Shown here piece by piece: positions 1 to 8,490 of a stretch of 64,000 nucleotides of DNA. The position numbers and the translations under genes were made by a program. Below the pieces are notes generated by a model. It saw only the letters and a program-made list of their open reading frames with translations. It had not been told where the DNA came from and ran no database searches. Position 1 is the stretch's first letter. Every line of letters begins with the position of its first letter. Source of the DNA: Pedobacter sp. BS3 (GTDB taxonomy: Bacteria; Bacteroidota; Bacteroidia; Sphingobacteriales; Sphingobacteriaceae); the NCBI RefSeq assembly GCF_008274585.1, contig NZ_VTRT01000005.1, forward strand, positions 124,001-188,000. The letters are read 5' to 3'.

Positions 1-293
1 TCCACCTGTTTGGACGCTGTGAATTTGGTGTGTTTATTTAACTGCCGGATGATTTTCCGAAGCGATTTGGTGGCGTAATATTCGTGTTTGTTCAGGTTGG
101 TAAATTCGGGTAGCAACGCTTCTTTTACCATCCTGGCATATTCCATGGGGTCGTCTGCATAGAACAGCAGGTAACTGGTAAGCTCTTTAATCTCTTTTTT
201 GTATTTGGCCAATCGCAGGCATAATTCTATCAGGTAAACCGGATTTTTTTCCTTCAGTTCTTTACGGATATCGCTTAGTTTTTCAGAATACAT
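1..293 (-). CDS. Hypothetical protein, 3' end cut by window edge
   Basis: An open frame starts at an ATG on the minus strand (base 293) and runs off the left edge, giving about 97 visible residues. The protein opens MYSEKLSDIRKELKEKNPVY and is rich in charged residues and leucine, with no signal peptide or membrane segment, so it looks like a small helical cytoplasmic protein. No earlier start is available in frame. I do not recognise the family with confidence and assign no function. Codon use resembles that of neighbouring genes. It is divergent from the gene at 447. Confidence 0.6.
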   Translation of the reverse strand, partial: MYSEKLSDIRKELKEKNPVYLIELCLRLAKYKKEIKELTSYLLFYADDPMEYARMVKEALLPEFTNLNKHEYYATKSLRKIIRQLNKHTKFTASKQV

Positions 294-446
294 ATACTTT
301 CGGCATTGCGACGTAAATGTAAATAATTACTTTTGGCAATTTATAAGATGTGGGTTAAGTAAAAATTCAAAAGATGAGCGTAGCGAAACCCTGAATAATT
401 TATACATCAGTTAACATAATCATAGTAAGTAAAGCAATTAATTGAA

Positions 447-950
447 ATGAGCGACAGAGGTAAACGCATATTCCTGGCATTAAGTATAGCTATCCCGTTT
501 TTGCTGTACAGCGTATATTATTATGGTATGGTATTGAAAAATGCGCCTTTCCGTTCAAAAGATTTTCAGTCGGTAACGCTGAAATATGGGTTGGGGGATA
601 GCCTGGTTAATCAGTACAACTCGTCGACAGGCGAGTTCCGGTATCTGAACAAGCGTGATTCGCTGGTAACCATTCACGTCAGGCTGAATAAGGACGATAT
701 GCTGTACCTGCATCATAAAGCTGCCGAGCTGGGCTTCTGGGATTTCCCTGAACATCTTTCCGGCACCTCCAAGGACCCTAAAACCCCGCATTATTACCTG
801 GAATATAAATACAGGGAAAAAACAAAACGTGTTTATTTCGACCTGGATTATAATGGAAATCCAAAGTTATACGACGCAGCCAAGCAGTTAATTAACGAGG
901 TGAACAAGGTAATTAATGATGCCGCCGACCGGCAGAACGCTTACCGGTAA
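447..950 (+). CDS. Hypothetical membrane-anchored protein (167 aa)
   Basis: The product opens with a short basic stretch (MSDRGKR) followed by one hydrophobic segment at about residues 8-29, which fits an uncleaved signal anchor. The rest is soluble and mixed in composition, with several YxLxY-type strands (residues about 110-135), and would lie in the periplasm. There is no lipobox. No family is recognised. A hairpin of the CCCTCCC/GGGAGGG type follows 11 bp after the stop and may end the transcript. The gene stands alone between a divergent hypothetical gene and the nagB promoter region. Confidence 0.6.
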   Translation: MSDRGKRIFLALSIAIPFLLYSVYYYGMVLKNAPFRSKDFQSVTLKYGLGDSLVNQYNSSTGEFRYLNKRDSLVTIHVRLNKDDMLYLHHKAAELGFWDFPEHLSGTSKDPKTPHYYLEYKYREKTKRVYFDLDYNGNPKLYDAAKQLINEVNKVINDAADRQNAYR

Positions 951-1080
951 GCCCACCCCGGCCCTCCCAAAGGGAGGGAGTAAGCTTTCGATCTTTCTAA
1001 CTTCCGGACCATGAACTATGAACCATCAGCGAGTATGCTTTCGGACTTTCCCAACTTTCGGACTATGAGCTATGAACCAT
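951..1080. repeat. Intergenic GC hairpin plus CTATGAA-type low-complexity tract
   Basis: Bases 962-968 (CCCTCCC) and 972-978 (GGGAGGG) form a perfect stem with a 3-base AAA loop. It is followed by a tract built from CTTTCGGACTTTCC-like and CTATGAACCAT-like pieces. The same two components occur together at about 24.3-24.75 kb and 63.48-63.75 kb, so this is a dispersed intergenic repeat rather than coding sequence. Short reading frames across it are translations of the repeat. Confidence 0.6.
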
Positions 1081-1116
1081 TAGCTATTAGCCATCAGCTT
1101 TCCACCTCATCTTTTA

Positions 1117-1148
1117 TTTGCACAGAATTATTATTTGTTTTAGTTTTG
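1117..1148 (+). promoter_or_regulatory. Predicted promoter of nagB
   Basis: TTTG at 1117-1120 and TAGTTTTG at 1141-1148 are separated by 20 bp. This matches the Bacteroidota primary-sigma pattern (-33 TTTG, -7 TAnnTTTG). The nagB ATG lies 43 bp after the -7 box. Confidence 0.55.
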
Positions 1149-1162
1149 TGTGTGCGCACACA
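1149..1162. promoter_or_regulatory. Perfect 14-bp palindrome at the nagB transcription start
   Basis: TGTGTGCGCACACA is a perfect inverted repeat beginning immediately after the predicted -7 box, so it would span the transcription start. The position suits an operator for an amino-sugar-responsive repressor, but no such regulator is adjacent. Function is inferred from symmetry and position only. Confidence 0.4.
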
Positions 1163-1191
1163 TGGCGCTCATTTTAAAATAGAACAGAATA

Positions 1192-3114
1192 ATGCCACGA
1201 TTAAATCTCTTAGAAGAAACCCGCTTTGAAAAACTACCGGTATCTGTATTTCCTGATGAAAACACCGCATCCAGGCATGTTGCCCAACGCATTGCCAATC
1301 TCATTAAAGAGAAACAAGCTAACGGACAACAGGCTGTACTCGGATTGGCTACCGGCGCAACGCCTGTAAAAGTTTATGCAGAACTGGTGCGTATGCACAG
1401 GGAAGAAGGTTTAAGCTTTAAGAACGTGGTAACGTTTAACCTGGATGAGTATTATCCGATGGAGCCTACTGCCGCCCAGAGTTATGTAACATTCATGAAA
1501 GAACAACTGTTTAATCATGTGGATATCGACATGAACAATGTAAATATCCCTGATGGAACATTACCGCTTGATAAGGTCGCTGAATATTGCCTGAACTACG
1601 AACAAAAGATTATTGCCAGCGGTGGACTTGATTTGCAAATCCTGGGTATCGGGCGTACGGGTCACATTGGTTTTAATGAGCCCGGGTCGGCGCCTAATTC
1701 CGGAACACGGCTGGTTACGCTTAATGATTTGACCCGTCGGGATGCTTCACGCGATTTTGGTGGGAAGAACAATGTGCCGGTTAAAGCCATTACGATGGGT
1801 ATCGGTACTATTTTCCAGGCACGCGATATTATCCTGATGGCCTGGAATAAAAAGAAAGCTTCTATTATTAAAAAGGCCGTTGAAGGCGAAATATCATCTG
1901 ATGTTCCGGCCACTTACCTGCAATTATCCGATAAGGTAGAGTTTATTCTGGACGAAGAAGCGGCGTCTGAACTTACCCGTTTTGATACACCCTGGCTGGT
2001 TAAAGATTGTGTATGGGATGGTCAGATGACCAAAAAAGCTGTAATCTGGCTGGCTAATAAACTGAATAAGCCGATCCTGAAATTAACGCTTGAGGATTAT
2101 AACAGCAACGGCATGGCTCAACTGGCTACCGAGTTCGGACCGGTTTACGATATTAATATTGATGTATTCAATAAAATTCAGCATACCATAACCGGTTGGC
2201 CCGGAGGTAAGCCCAATGCCGATGACAGTCAACGGCCGGAGCGTGCTTTGCCCGCTAAGAAAAGGTCAATCATATTTTCTCCGCATCCTGATGATGATGT
2301 GATCTCGATGGGAGGGACGTTTATCCGTTTGGCAGACCAGGGTCATGAAGTTCATGTAGCTTACCAAACGTCAGGAAACACTGCTGTTTGGGATGAGGAT
2401 GCCCTGCGGTTTGTAGAATTTGCCATTGATTTCGGTAAATCGCAAAACCAGGATGTGCAGGAGATGGAAAACCTGTACCAATCGATGCGTGAGTTTCTGA
2501 AAGATAAAAAACCGAACCAGGCCGATACCTTGGAAATTCGCACGGTAAAAGGATTGATCCGTAAAGGTGAGGCCATTGCAGGAGCCCGTTTTGCCGGCTT
2601 ACCTGATGAACATATTCATTTTATGGACCTGCCTTTTTACGACAAAGGAAAAGTACAGAAAGTGGTGGATTACGAGGATGATATTGTACAAACCATGGAG
2701 CTGCTGAAAAAGGTGAAGCCGCACCAGGTTTTTGCCGCCGGCGATTTTGCCGATCCGCATGGAACGCACAAAGTTTGCTTCGATATTATTCTACAGGCCC
2801 TAACCCGTTTACGGGAAACTGAAGATTGGGTTGCCGACTGCTGGCTGTGGCTGTACCGTGGAGCATGGCATGAGTTTGAAATATACGAAATAGAAATGGC
2901 AGTTCCGCTATCTCCGCAGGAAGTGGAACGCAAACGACTGGCTATCTTCAAGCACCAGTCGCAAAAAGACAGGCCGGTATTTCCGGGCGATGATGCCCGC
3001 GAATTCTGGGTTAGAGCCGAAGACCGTACCAGCGAAACCGCCAGGGCATATAACCAGCTTGGTTTTGCCGAGTACGAGGCCATAGAAGCTTTTGTTAGGT
3101 GGAAGTTTGATTAA
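1192..3114 (+). CDS. nagB: Glucosamine-6-phosphate deaminase fused to PIG-L deacetylase-like domain
   Basis: The first ~270 residues are a NagB-type isomerase: substrate-loop LGLATGATP (about 50-58), NLDEYY (about 83-88) and GIGRTGHIGFNEPGS (about 152-166). NagB converts glucosamine-6-phosphate to fructose-6-phosphate and ammonia. After a linker, residues from about 358 onward form a PIG-L/LmbE-like domain with the metal motif HPDDD (about 365) and a later DPHGTH motif. At 640 aa it is far longer than plain NagB (about 260 aa). This fused form is common in Bacteroidota annotations under the nagB name, and the role of the C-terminal domain there is not established to my knowledge. The protein is cytoplasmic. 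A good promoter and a palindrome precede it. NagB identity is strong; deacetylase activity is inferred. Confidence 0.9.
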   Translation: MPRLNLLEETRFEKLPVSVFPDENTASRHVAQRIANLIKEKQANGQQAVLGLATGATPVKVYAELVRMHREEGLSFKNVVTFNLDEYYPMEPTAAQSYVTFMKEQLFNHVDIDMNNVNIPDGTLPLDKVAEYCLNYEQKIIASGGLDLQILGIGRTGHIGFNEPGSAPNSGTRLVTLNDLTRRDASRDFGGKNNVPVKAITMGIGTIFQARDIILMAWNKKKASIIKKAVEGEISSDVPATYLQLSDKVEFILDEEAASELTRFDTPWLVKDCVWDGQMTKKAVIWLANKLNKPILKLTLEDYNSNGMAQLATEFGPVYDINIDVFNKIQHTITGWPGGKPNADDSQRPERALPAKKRSIIFSPHPDDDVISMGGTFIRLADQGHEVHVAYQTSGNTAVWDEDALRFVEFAIDFGKSQNQDVQEMENLYQSMREFLKDKKPNQADTLEIRTVKGLIRKGEAIAGARFAGLPDEHIHFMDLPFYDKGKVQKVVDYEDDIVQTMELLKKVKPHQVFAAGDFADPHGTHKVCFDIILQALTRLRETEDWVADCWLWLYRGAWHEFEIYEIEMAVPLSPQEVERKRLAIFKHQSQKDRPVFPGDDAREFWVRAEDRTSETARAYNQLGFAEYEAIEAFVRWKFD

Positions 3115-3133
3115 GCCGGGAACTTATGGAGCG

Positions 3134-3180
3134 TTGCCGGGGTATTTTAAGGTTAGTACCTGGCAGCGTCATCCCGGCAA
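3134..3180 (+). terminator. Possible terminator hairpin after nagB
   Basis: TTGCCGGG (3134-3141) pairs perfectly with CCCGGCAA (3173-3180), beginning 20 bp after the nagB stop. The loop is long (31 bp) and no T-run follows, so this is a weak intrinsic terminator candidate. Confidence 0.3.
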
Positions 3181-3293
3181 AATTCATCTTTCTGCCTGTC
3201 CGGAGAAACGGATGGGTAAAGCTCGTGGGAAACTATTGAAAGCATAAAGATTAAAATCAGCGTGCAGAGTACTGCCCTGACCAAAATAAACCC

Positions 3294-3409
3294 GATTGCA
3301 GTGGATACCGGCCTGTGCGTAATGCCCTGCGAGGTATCGGGGCAGGGTTGCAGGCGTATGAACGAAAAGCGGGACCGTCTGAACCCAGGCTGCATTGGCT
3401 TTGCTTTTC
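3294..3409 (+). repeat. Dispersed ~115-bp intergenic element, copy 1
   Basis: The left part (ATTGCAGTGGATACCGGCC, then TAATGCC and TGCGA) and right part (GTATGAAC, then GAAAAGC) recur, diverged, on the opposite strand at 38528-38647. Both copies end in a stem-loop: here GAAAAGC (3364-3370) pairs with GCTTTTC (3403-3409). The element occupies most of the 363-bp gap between nagB and the PEBP gene; nothing else is seen in that gap besides the hairpin at 3134-3180. Open frames crossing it are not credible genes. Confidence 0.55.
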
Positions 3410-3478
3410 AAAAACAAGTGTACTTTTGCCTGCGCATATATTGCGCTATAGCATTAATATCTCTGGCATCCTGGTTTT

Positions 3479-3925
3479 CTAAACAGGAGCGGTGCACAAA
3501 CCGGGCAGCTCTGCTGTGGCAATGACATGGCCTTCCATCTGTTTTTTTACTTCGCCGGGCTCTGAATCGGGGGCAAGATCCAGCACAGTATCCAGCGCAT
3601 ACAAGCGGAACCAATAATGATGAGCGCCTTTAAAATACCGGGGACAGGGCCCCTCGTAACCGAATGTATGGTTATTGCAGAGCCCTTCGGTGCCTCCCGG
3701 GGGAATGCTCCGCTCGGCAACATATAGCGTTGAGGGCGGAATGTTGAATACATGCCAGTGTATCCACGGCGCCGGCGAGGCGTCGATATCTTCCAGGAAC
3801 AGCACAAGGCTTTCTGCCTGCTCGGGAATATCTTCGAAATACAGCGGCGGATTAACATTTGCCCCCAGGCAGGTATAGGCTAAGGGGATCTCTTGGTTGG
3901 ACTTAAATGCGCTTTTGATGATCAT
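3479..3925 (-). CDS. YbhB/YbcL-family Raf kinase inhibitor-like protein (PEBP fold)
   Basis: The 148-aa product shows the PEBP hallmarks: PPLYFEDIP near residue 27, the anion-pocket strand LEDIDASPAPWIHWHVFNIP (about 43-62) and GYEGPCPR (about 89-96). Length fits bacterial YbhB/YbcL proteins (about 150-180 aa). There is no signal peptide, so it is cytoplasmic. PEBP proteins bind phosphorylated or lipid-head ligands; the role of the bacterial ones is largely unknown. It is the last gene of a leftward operon, 11 bp after the glycosyltransferase. Family assignment is secure, function is not. Confidence 0.85.
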   Translation of the reverse strand: MIIKSAFKSNQEIPLAYTCLGANVNPPLYFEDIPEQAESLVLFLEDIDASPAPWIHWHVFNIPPSTLYVAERSIPPGGTEGLCNNHTFGYEGPCPRYFKGAHHYWFRLYALDTVLDLAPDSEPGEVKKQMEGHVIATAELPGLCTAPV

Positions 3926-3936
3926 AATCAGTAAAA

Positions 3937-4890
3937 TCAGAGGATTAAAACCCGGTATTTGCAGGCGCCGTAAAATTGCCAGTAAAGCGATAAAAACGGA
4001 ATTACCAGCGATGTAAGCATCATTTCGGCTACATGGTTTGTTGCATGAGAGGTAGCGCTCAGGCGTTTTTTACTGAATATAAGCGCCAGCGCCAGCCAGC
4101 CGCCGGCGAATGCCAGTGCCAGCCAGGTTTGCCTGAACATGAGTGCCGGAATAATGCCTGCGAATAGCAATACCATAGCATAATAATTCCATAGAGGCCG
4201 CGGCCGGATGCGTTGTTTATATAAGCCCGGATATTTTTTGTACAGCAGTGCGTTGAAAATGCCTTTTTTCTGTTCCCGGATGCTTACGCCCCATTGCGCT
4301 TTACGGGCGGGGTGCACTACTGTTGCGGGTGTGGAATGAATGGGTATGTTATGTTCAAGAAATTTAAAATGCAGGTCGCTGTCTTCACGCCAGGCCATCC
4401 TGAACCGCTCATCAAATCCGCCTACCTTTAATAGGGCTTTTTTGGTACAGGCACAGTTTGCGGTTACAAACTCGGCGGTTTCCAGGTTGGCTATATTTTG
4501 TTCATAGTCGGTTGGGGGTGACGATAAAGGTACTACAACCGGCCCGGTATAGGCTATTTCGTCTTCATCCTGGTAGTATTGCCAGAGGGTTTGCAGCCAG
4601 TTGCTGTCTGGAATGCAATCGTCGTCTGTAAAAGCAATAAGCCGGCCCTTAGCTTCCAGCCAGCCGCGGTTCCGGGCGGCTGCGGGCCCTTTTTTTACGG
4701 CGGTTGGCAAAAGTTTGACTTCCGGATATTCTGCCAGTATCTCGGCGGTAGTTTCGTCCGGCCCATCGCTGACTACGATGACTTCGTACGCGTTTTTATG
4801 AAAAGTCTGGCGACGTAATGCTTCCATACAATTAACCAGCAGACCTGGTCTGCGATAGGTTGGAATAACAACTGATATTTTTACTTCCAT
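3937..4890 (-). CDS. Family 2 glycosyltransferase with C-terminal membrane segments
   Basis: The N-terminal ~200 residues are a GT-A fold: ISVVIPTYRRPGLL (about 5-18), nucleotide-binding VVSDGP (about 39-44), AARNRGW (about 71-77) and the metal DxD-type stretch FTDDDC (about 88-93), followed by ED in WREDSDLHF. Two or three hydrophobic segments (about 235-272 and 290-310) would anchor it to the inner membrane, with the catalytic domain in the cytoplasm. Donor and acceptor cannot be read from sequence. The start overlaps the carbamoyltransferase gene by 10 bp, which suggests translational coupling and a shared pathway, such as building a carbamoylated glycan or secondary metabolite. Confidence 0.88.
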   Translation of the reverse strand: MEVKISVVIPTYRRPGLLVNCMEALRRQTFHKNAYEVIVVSDGPDETTAEILAEYPEVKLLPTAVKKGPAAARNRGWLEAKGRLIAFTDDDCIPDSNWLQTLWQYYQDEDEIAYTGPVVVPLSSPPTDYEQNIANLETAEFVTANCACTKKALLKVGGFDERFRMAWREDSDLHFKFLEHNIPIHSTPATVVHPARKAQWGVSIREQKKGIFNALLYKKYPGLYKQRIRPRPLWNYYAMVLLFAGIIPALMFRQTWLALAFAGGWLALALIFSKKRLSATSHATNHVAEMMLTSLVIPFLSLYWQFYGACKYRVLIL

Positions 4891-6608
4891 TGTTTTTCAA
4901 TTAAGTAAGAACCAATGATGAGTGCGTCAAATGGTGATGTCCAGAAACATTCAATAGCATCGCGGGGCGAGCATACTACGGGTTTTCCCAAGGTGTTGAA
5001 TGACGTGTTTACCAGTACCGGAACGCCTGTACGCTTTTTAAATGCCTGCAACAAATCATAATACTGCGGGTGCTGATTGCGGTTTACCGTTTGAATACGG
5101 GCGGTTCCGTCAACATGCCGTACGGCTGGGATTTTATCTGCTTTATCGGGCTGTACGTCGTAAATAAAGAGCATATAGGGCGAATATTTTGCATTCACAA
5201 ACCATTCGGTTGCATCTTCTTCTAACACAACAGGTGCAACCGGCCTGAAATCTTCGCGGTCTTTTACTTCGTTCAGCCTGGCCTGCATGCCGGGATTGAT
5301 AGGCGATGCCAGTATAGAGCGGCTGCCGAGTGCCCGGGGGCCAAATTCCATACGGCCCTGGAACCAGCCAATGATTTTATCCTGTGCCAGTATTTCTGCG
5401 GTTTCTTCGGCTACGTTGGTTAATTTCCTGTAAGGAACTTTTGCCCAGCGGATAAATTTTTCAATTTCCTGGTCGCTGTAATCCGGGCCCCAGTAGGCGT
5501 GCTGCATTTCAAAATCTTTGGTGATGCTTTTGTGTTCTTTGGCGTCTATCCAGATAGCTGCACCGAGCGCTGTTCCGGCATCACCAGCGGCAGGCTGAAC
5601 CCACACATTTTTGAACGGCCCTTTGTCGCGGATACGGGCATTTAATACACAGTTGAGCGCCACACCTCCGGCCAGGCAGAGATTTTCTTCTTTGGTTTCG
5701 CGGTACAGCCAATCGATCAGCTCCAATACAGTTTCTTCGAGTACAAACTGCAGCGAACGGGCTATGTTAAAATGATGTTTGGTAAATTCCTGGTGCCGGA
5801 GCCGGGCCGGGCCGAAACGTTCTTCGAATCGTTCATCTTCAATGGTGTATTGTCCGTTTGCGCCGAGATGTATCATTTCCCTGAAATCTTTTACGAATTC
5901 CGGCTCGCCATAAGAAGCCAAAGCCATTACCTTATATTCGTCGGAAGAATGCAGAAAGCCGAGATAGGATGTGATTCGCTCATACAGTAAACCGAGCGAA
6001 TGGGGCATGTCTACCTGGCCAAGGCGAAACAGGTCGGTGTTTTTACCCACATTATACGTGGTGGTGGCTTTTTCCCCGCGTCCGTCGAGGGTAAGCACTG
6101 CCGCGTCCGTGAATGGCGATGGGTGAAAGGCGCTTGCCGCATGGCAGAGATGATGCTCGACATAATGCCAGGTTGCCCGTAGCGGCCCGGCGCCGATAAA
6201 CCGTTTTTGTAAATGATGCGGATAGCCATCGACCAGTTGCCGTGGTGCATTGACTATGGATGACAGAAACAATGGATCCCAGGGATTGAGCCATTGCCCC
6301 GGTGTGGGTTCTGCGCCTTGTACCAGCGGAATTTCAATGCTGGATTGATGCATGTATTTTTCGCCCAGTAACAAATAGGGATCAAACGAATAGGCCACAT
6401 GATCTACATCATTTAAGTGGATACCGGCAACTTCCAGGCAATAGTTGATGGCGTGAAAAGGTAGCTCCCACGTAGAGAAAGGGACAGGACGTTTCCCATG
6501 CTTGATGTGTGTAAACCGCTCATCTTCGGCAGCCGCCAGCAATAATCCATCTTTGAAGATACAGGCAGCAGAATCATGAAAGGCGGCATTAATTCCAAGG
6601 GTATACAT
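4881..6608 (-). CDS. NodU/CmcH-family carbamoyltransferase
   Basis: The family start MYTLGINAAFHDSAAC sets the initiation at base 6608 (575 aa); the frame extends 38 codons further upstream, but that extension has no homology. N-terminal ASKHA-like domain: HHLCHAASAF (metal-binding histidines, about 152-161) and VLTLDGRGEKATT (about 169-181). C-terminal domain: GRMEFGPRALGSRSI (about 417-431) and VNTSFNTLGKPVV (about 530-542). Enzymes of this family (NodU, CmcH, TobZ) transfer carbamoyl from carbamoyl phosphate, via carbamoyl-AMP, to hydroxyls of sugars or antibiotics. It is cytoplasmic. It overlaps the glycosyltransferase gene and follows the baeRF gene by 37 bp. The substrate is unknown. 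Confidence 0.9.
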   Translation of the reverse strand: MYTLGINAAFHDSAACIFKDGLLLAAAEDERFTHIKHGKRPVPFSTWELPFHAINYCLEVAGIHLNDVDHVAYSFDPYLLLGEKYMHQSSIEIPLVQGAEPTPGQWLNPWDPLFLSSIVNAPRQLVDGYPHHLQKRFIGAGPLRATWHYVEHHLCHAASAFHPSPFTDAAVLTLDGRGEKATTTYNVGKNTDLFRLGQVDMPHSLGLLYERITSYLGFLHSSDEYKVMALASYGEPEFVKDFREMIHLGANGQYTIEDERFEERFGPARLRHQEFTKHHFNIARSLQFVLEETVLELIDWLYRETKEENLCLAGGVALNCVLNARIRDKGPFKNVWVQPAAGDAGTALGAAIWIDAKEHKSITKDFEMQHAYWGPDYSDQEIEKFIRWAKVPYRKLTNVAEETAEILAQDKIIGWFQGRMEFGPRALGSRSILASPINPGMQARLNEVKDREDFRPVAPVVLEEDATEWFVNAKYSPYMLFIYDVQPDKADKIPAVRHVDGTARIQTVNRNQHPQYYDLLQAFKKRTGVPVLVNTSFNTLGKPVVCSPRDAIECFWTSPFDALIIGSYLIEKQWK

Positions 6609-6645
6609 AGGCAAAAGGGTAGATGTAGGGTAGCGTAGTAATGGT

Positions 6646-7821
6646 TTAATAGCGCATAAATGCGGCGATCCGGGTATCGGAAGGCATTTTTTCTTTTTCG
6701 AGAATGTGTACTTCGCCGCCATTCATGATGGTTTTTACGGCTGCTTTATTGATCAGGCAGCTATCGTTAGCTTCTTTCTGATCGTGAATGGTGAGTGTAT
6801 TGCTTACCTCGTTAAAGTGACCCCAGATGTGCTCGTCTTTTTGAACGAACAGGTCTGAAACTTTGCCATAATAAGCCGCGGGAATAACATCCTGTGGTAA
6901 ATACGATGATAACCCGGATGCGGTTTGATCGTAAAAATTTTTTAATGCCTTGCGGGTGGGCTCGTAAAAATAGGCAGCCAGTTTTTCTTTTGCGAGGTTA
7001 TAAAGTGTTGCCACCGGCTCATATTCATAGTTTCCCGGCAGGCTTTCGCCGGTGATGTACTTGTAATGGGATATTTGTCTGTAATGCGCTATAATATAAT
7101 CAACGCCGGCAAGCATAAGTGGGATATTCGAGGTGGACAGCACTTCAGTCCACAGTGTTTGGTCAACTTCTTTAAGGTACTGAAGCAGGTACATCGTGTC
7201 GTCGGCTACACCGGCTCCGTGCCCATGAAAGCTTGTTCCGGAAACGGCGTTTCTTCCGGTACCTGCGCCGGCCCGTCGCATTAATTGCTTACCGCCTTTT
7301 TCCTCGTAATGTATAACATCATCCATACCATTGGGCAATTCGTCCACTTCAATTTTTTGTATGGTGAAGTTATCACCTTTGTAAAGTGTGGCATCGTGAC
7401 GGCTCAGAACCAGCAAATAAAAAGTTACCGGGGATTTTATATTCAGTAGCGGCATGATATAAAAGGAGTTATTGATATATAATTCTTCTTTCGGGCTTAC
7501 CGGCAGTTGAATATACCTGAAGAAATTTTCGGAAACGAAAGCAGCCAGGCCATCTGACTGGGTATTCCAAAAGCTGCGTTCATTGACCAGATCGAATCCT
7601 TTTTCCAGCAGGGCATTTACTTCTGCCTGGCTTTTTCCCCTGGCAGTAAGTGTTTTTGCTGCCTGCTGCAAGTTACTTTTGAGCAAAATAGCATCGTGCA
7701 TCTCATTGACCTCTACCCCGGAGCGGTGCGTCGGGATAAAAATTGAAATACACGTACCGGTTTCATGACCGGCCAGTTCTTTCAGGGTTTCTACTGATAT
7801 TTCTTCCATCGTGTCCATCAT
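6646..7821 (-). CDS. baeRF-type (bacterial archaeo-eukaryotic release factor-like) protein
   Basis: The 391-aa product starts with ISVETLKELAGHETGTCISIFIPTH, characteristic of bacterial proteins related to the eRF1/Pelota domains, and has the middle-domain LLVLSRHDATLYKG and a late domain ending in VHILEKEKMPSDTRIAAFMRY. Many members have been proposed to act on stalled or stressed ribosomes; this is a prediction from comparative genomics, not shown for this protein. A glycine/histidine-rich loop (about 200-220) separates the domains. No signal peptide. Consecutive Met codons at 7821 and 7818 leave the exact start uncertain by a residue or so. It lies between a small hydrophilic gene and the carbamoyltransferase in one operon. 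Confidence 0.75.
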   Translation of the reverse strand: MMDTMEEISVETLKELAGHETGTCISIFIPTHRSGVEVNEMHDAILLKSNLQQAAKTLTARGKSQAEVNALLEKGFDLVNERSFWNTQSDGLAAFVSENFFRYIQLPVSPKEELYINNSFYIMPLLNIKSPVTFYLLVLSRHDATLYKGDNFTIQKIEVDELPNGMDDVIHYEEKGGKQLMRRAGAGTGRNAVSGTSFHGHGAGVADDTMYLLQYLKEVDQTLWTEVLSTSNIPLMLAGVDYIIAHYRQISHYKYITGESLPGNYEYEPVATLYNLAKEKLAAYFYEPTRKALKNFYDQTASGLSSYLPQDVIPAAYYGKVSDLFVQKDEHIWGHFNEVSNTLTIHDQKEANDSCLINKAAVKTIMNGGEVHILEKEKMPSDTRIAAFMRY

Positions 7822-7836
7822 GTTTTAACTGTTGGA

Positions 7837-8049
7837 TTAATCTTCATGTTTACTATCAGGTCTGTTTACGTGCCGGGTATGCACATTAGAAGCGGGTTCA
7901 TCGTTGCCGGAAGTGTATTTCTCACGTATCCCGTTATAGCTTTCGGGACTGTTTACGCCAAAAGCATCGTTTAAACCTGCTCCTTCTTTTCCGTTACCGG
8001 AAGGCTTCCCCTTTGGGGCAGCAAACTTTGCGTTTTTGCTTTTTGACAT
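7837..8049 (-). CDS. Small hydrophilic hypothetical protein (70 aa)
   Basis: The product is short and highly polar (Lys, Gly, Asn, Ser, Glu), without a hydrophobic core, signal peptide or cysteines, and is probably intrinsically disordered. It is the first gene of the leftward operon, 15 bp before the baeRF gene. Small disordered proteins beside baeRF genes would fit a stress-response setting, but that is inference. I recognise no family. Compact spacing and a sensible start support it as a real gene. Confidence 0.55.
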   Translation of the reverse strand: MSKSKNAKFAAPKGKPSGNGKEGAGLNDAFGVNSPESYNGIREKYTSGNDEPASNVHTRHVNRPDSKHED

Positions 8050-8243
8050 AGGTATAAAAATTAATGGTTTCAGTCAGGCCGGTCAGCAAATCTTGTATCT
8101 GCTCCGGCATTGTTTCTTGTGCTTAAAAAGAACTGGCAGATAATTAAAAAAGTTTAATGTTTTGTCAGAATTGTGGTTTATACTGTGGGGTAGTATAAAT
8201 ACGCATGCTTGTATGTGGTAAATGCTTTTTAAGCTTAAAAAGA

Positions 8244-8274
8244 TTTTGTAATAAACAGAATCTGTATATCTTTG
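8244..8274 (+). promoter_or_regulatory. Predicted promoter of the tRNA-Asn transcript
   Basis: TTTTG at 8244-8248 and TATCTTTG at 8267-8274 are spaced 18 bp, close to the Bacteroidota consensus (TTTG, TAnnTTTG). Transcription would start near 8280 and run through the decayed tRNA copy before the intact tRNA, giving a leader of about 210 nt. Confidence 0.6.
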
Positions 8275-8362
8275 CACCGTGGTCGGAAAATTGTATCTGA
8301 TGCTATTAAAATGGCTCTCAGATACTCGTAAACGGGATAATACGGTTCAATTTCTGACAAGA

Positions 8363-8450
8363 ATAACCGGATAGAATTCCTCAGTAGCTCAGCCGGTTTC
8401 CCGAAGTTTCGGGACGCAGGTGCGGGATTAATCAGAGGAGGTGTTGGTAG
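8363..8450 (+). pseudogene. Decayed partial copy of tRNA-Asn
   Basis: Bases 8378-8398 repeat the first 21 bases of the intact tRNA (TCCTCAGTAGCTCAGCCGGTT), and the 14 bases before them also match the tRNA leader (CCGGATAGAA). After a non-homologous insert containing the hairpin TCCCGAAGTTTCGGGA, similarity resumes with TTAATCAGAG, the 3' side of the anticodon arm. The 3' acceptor strand and T-arm are absent, so it cannot fold as a tRNA. Confidence 0.6.
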
Positions 8451-8490
8451 AGACCATAACCTTAGGAATAAAATAAACAACCGGATAGAA

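Noticed and set aside
1011..1229. 72-codon ORF before nagB
   Set aside because: It translates the CTATGAA/CTTTCGGAC low-complexity tract and runs through the nagB promoter into the gene in another frame.
3262..3525. 87-codon ORF in the nagB-PEBP gap
   Set aside because: It crosses the dispersed repeat and overlaps the PEBP gene antisense; no protein-like composition.
8083..8480. Overlapping minus-strand ORFs around the tRNA promoter
   Set aside because: They cover the promoter and the tRNA pseudo-copy and show no coding character.
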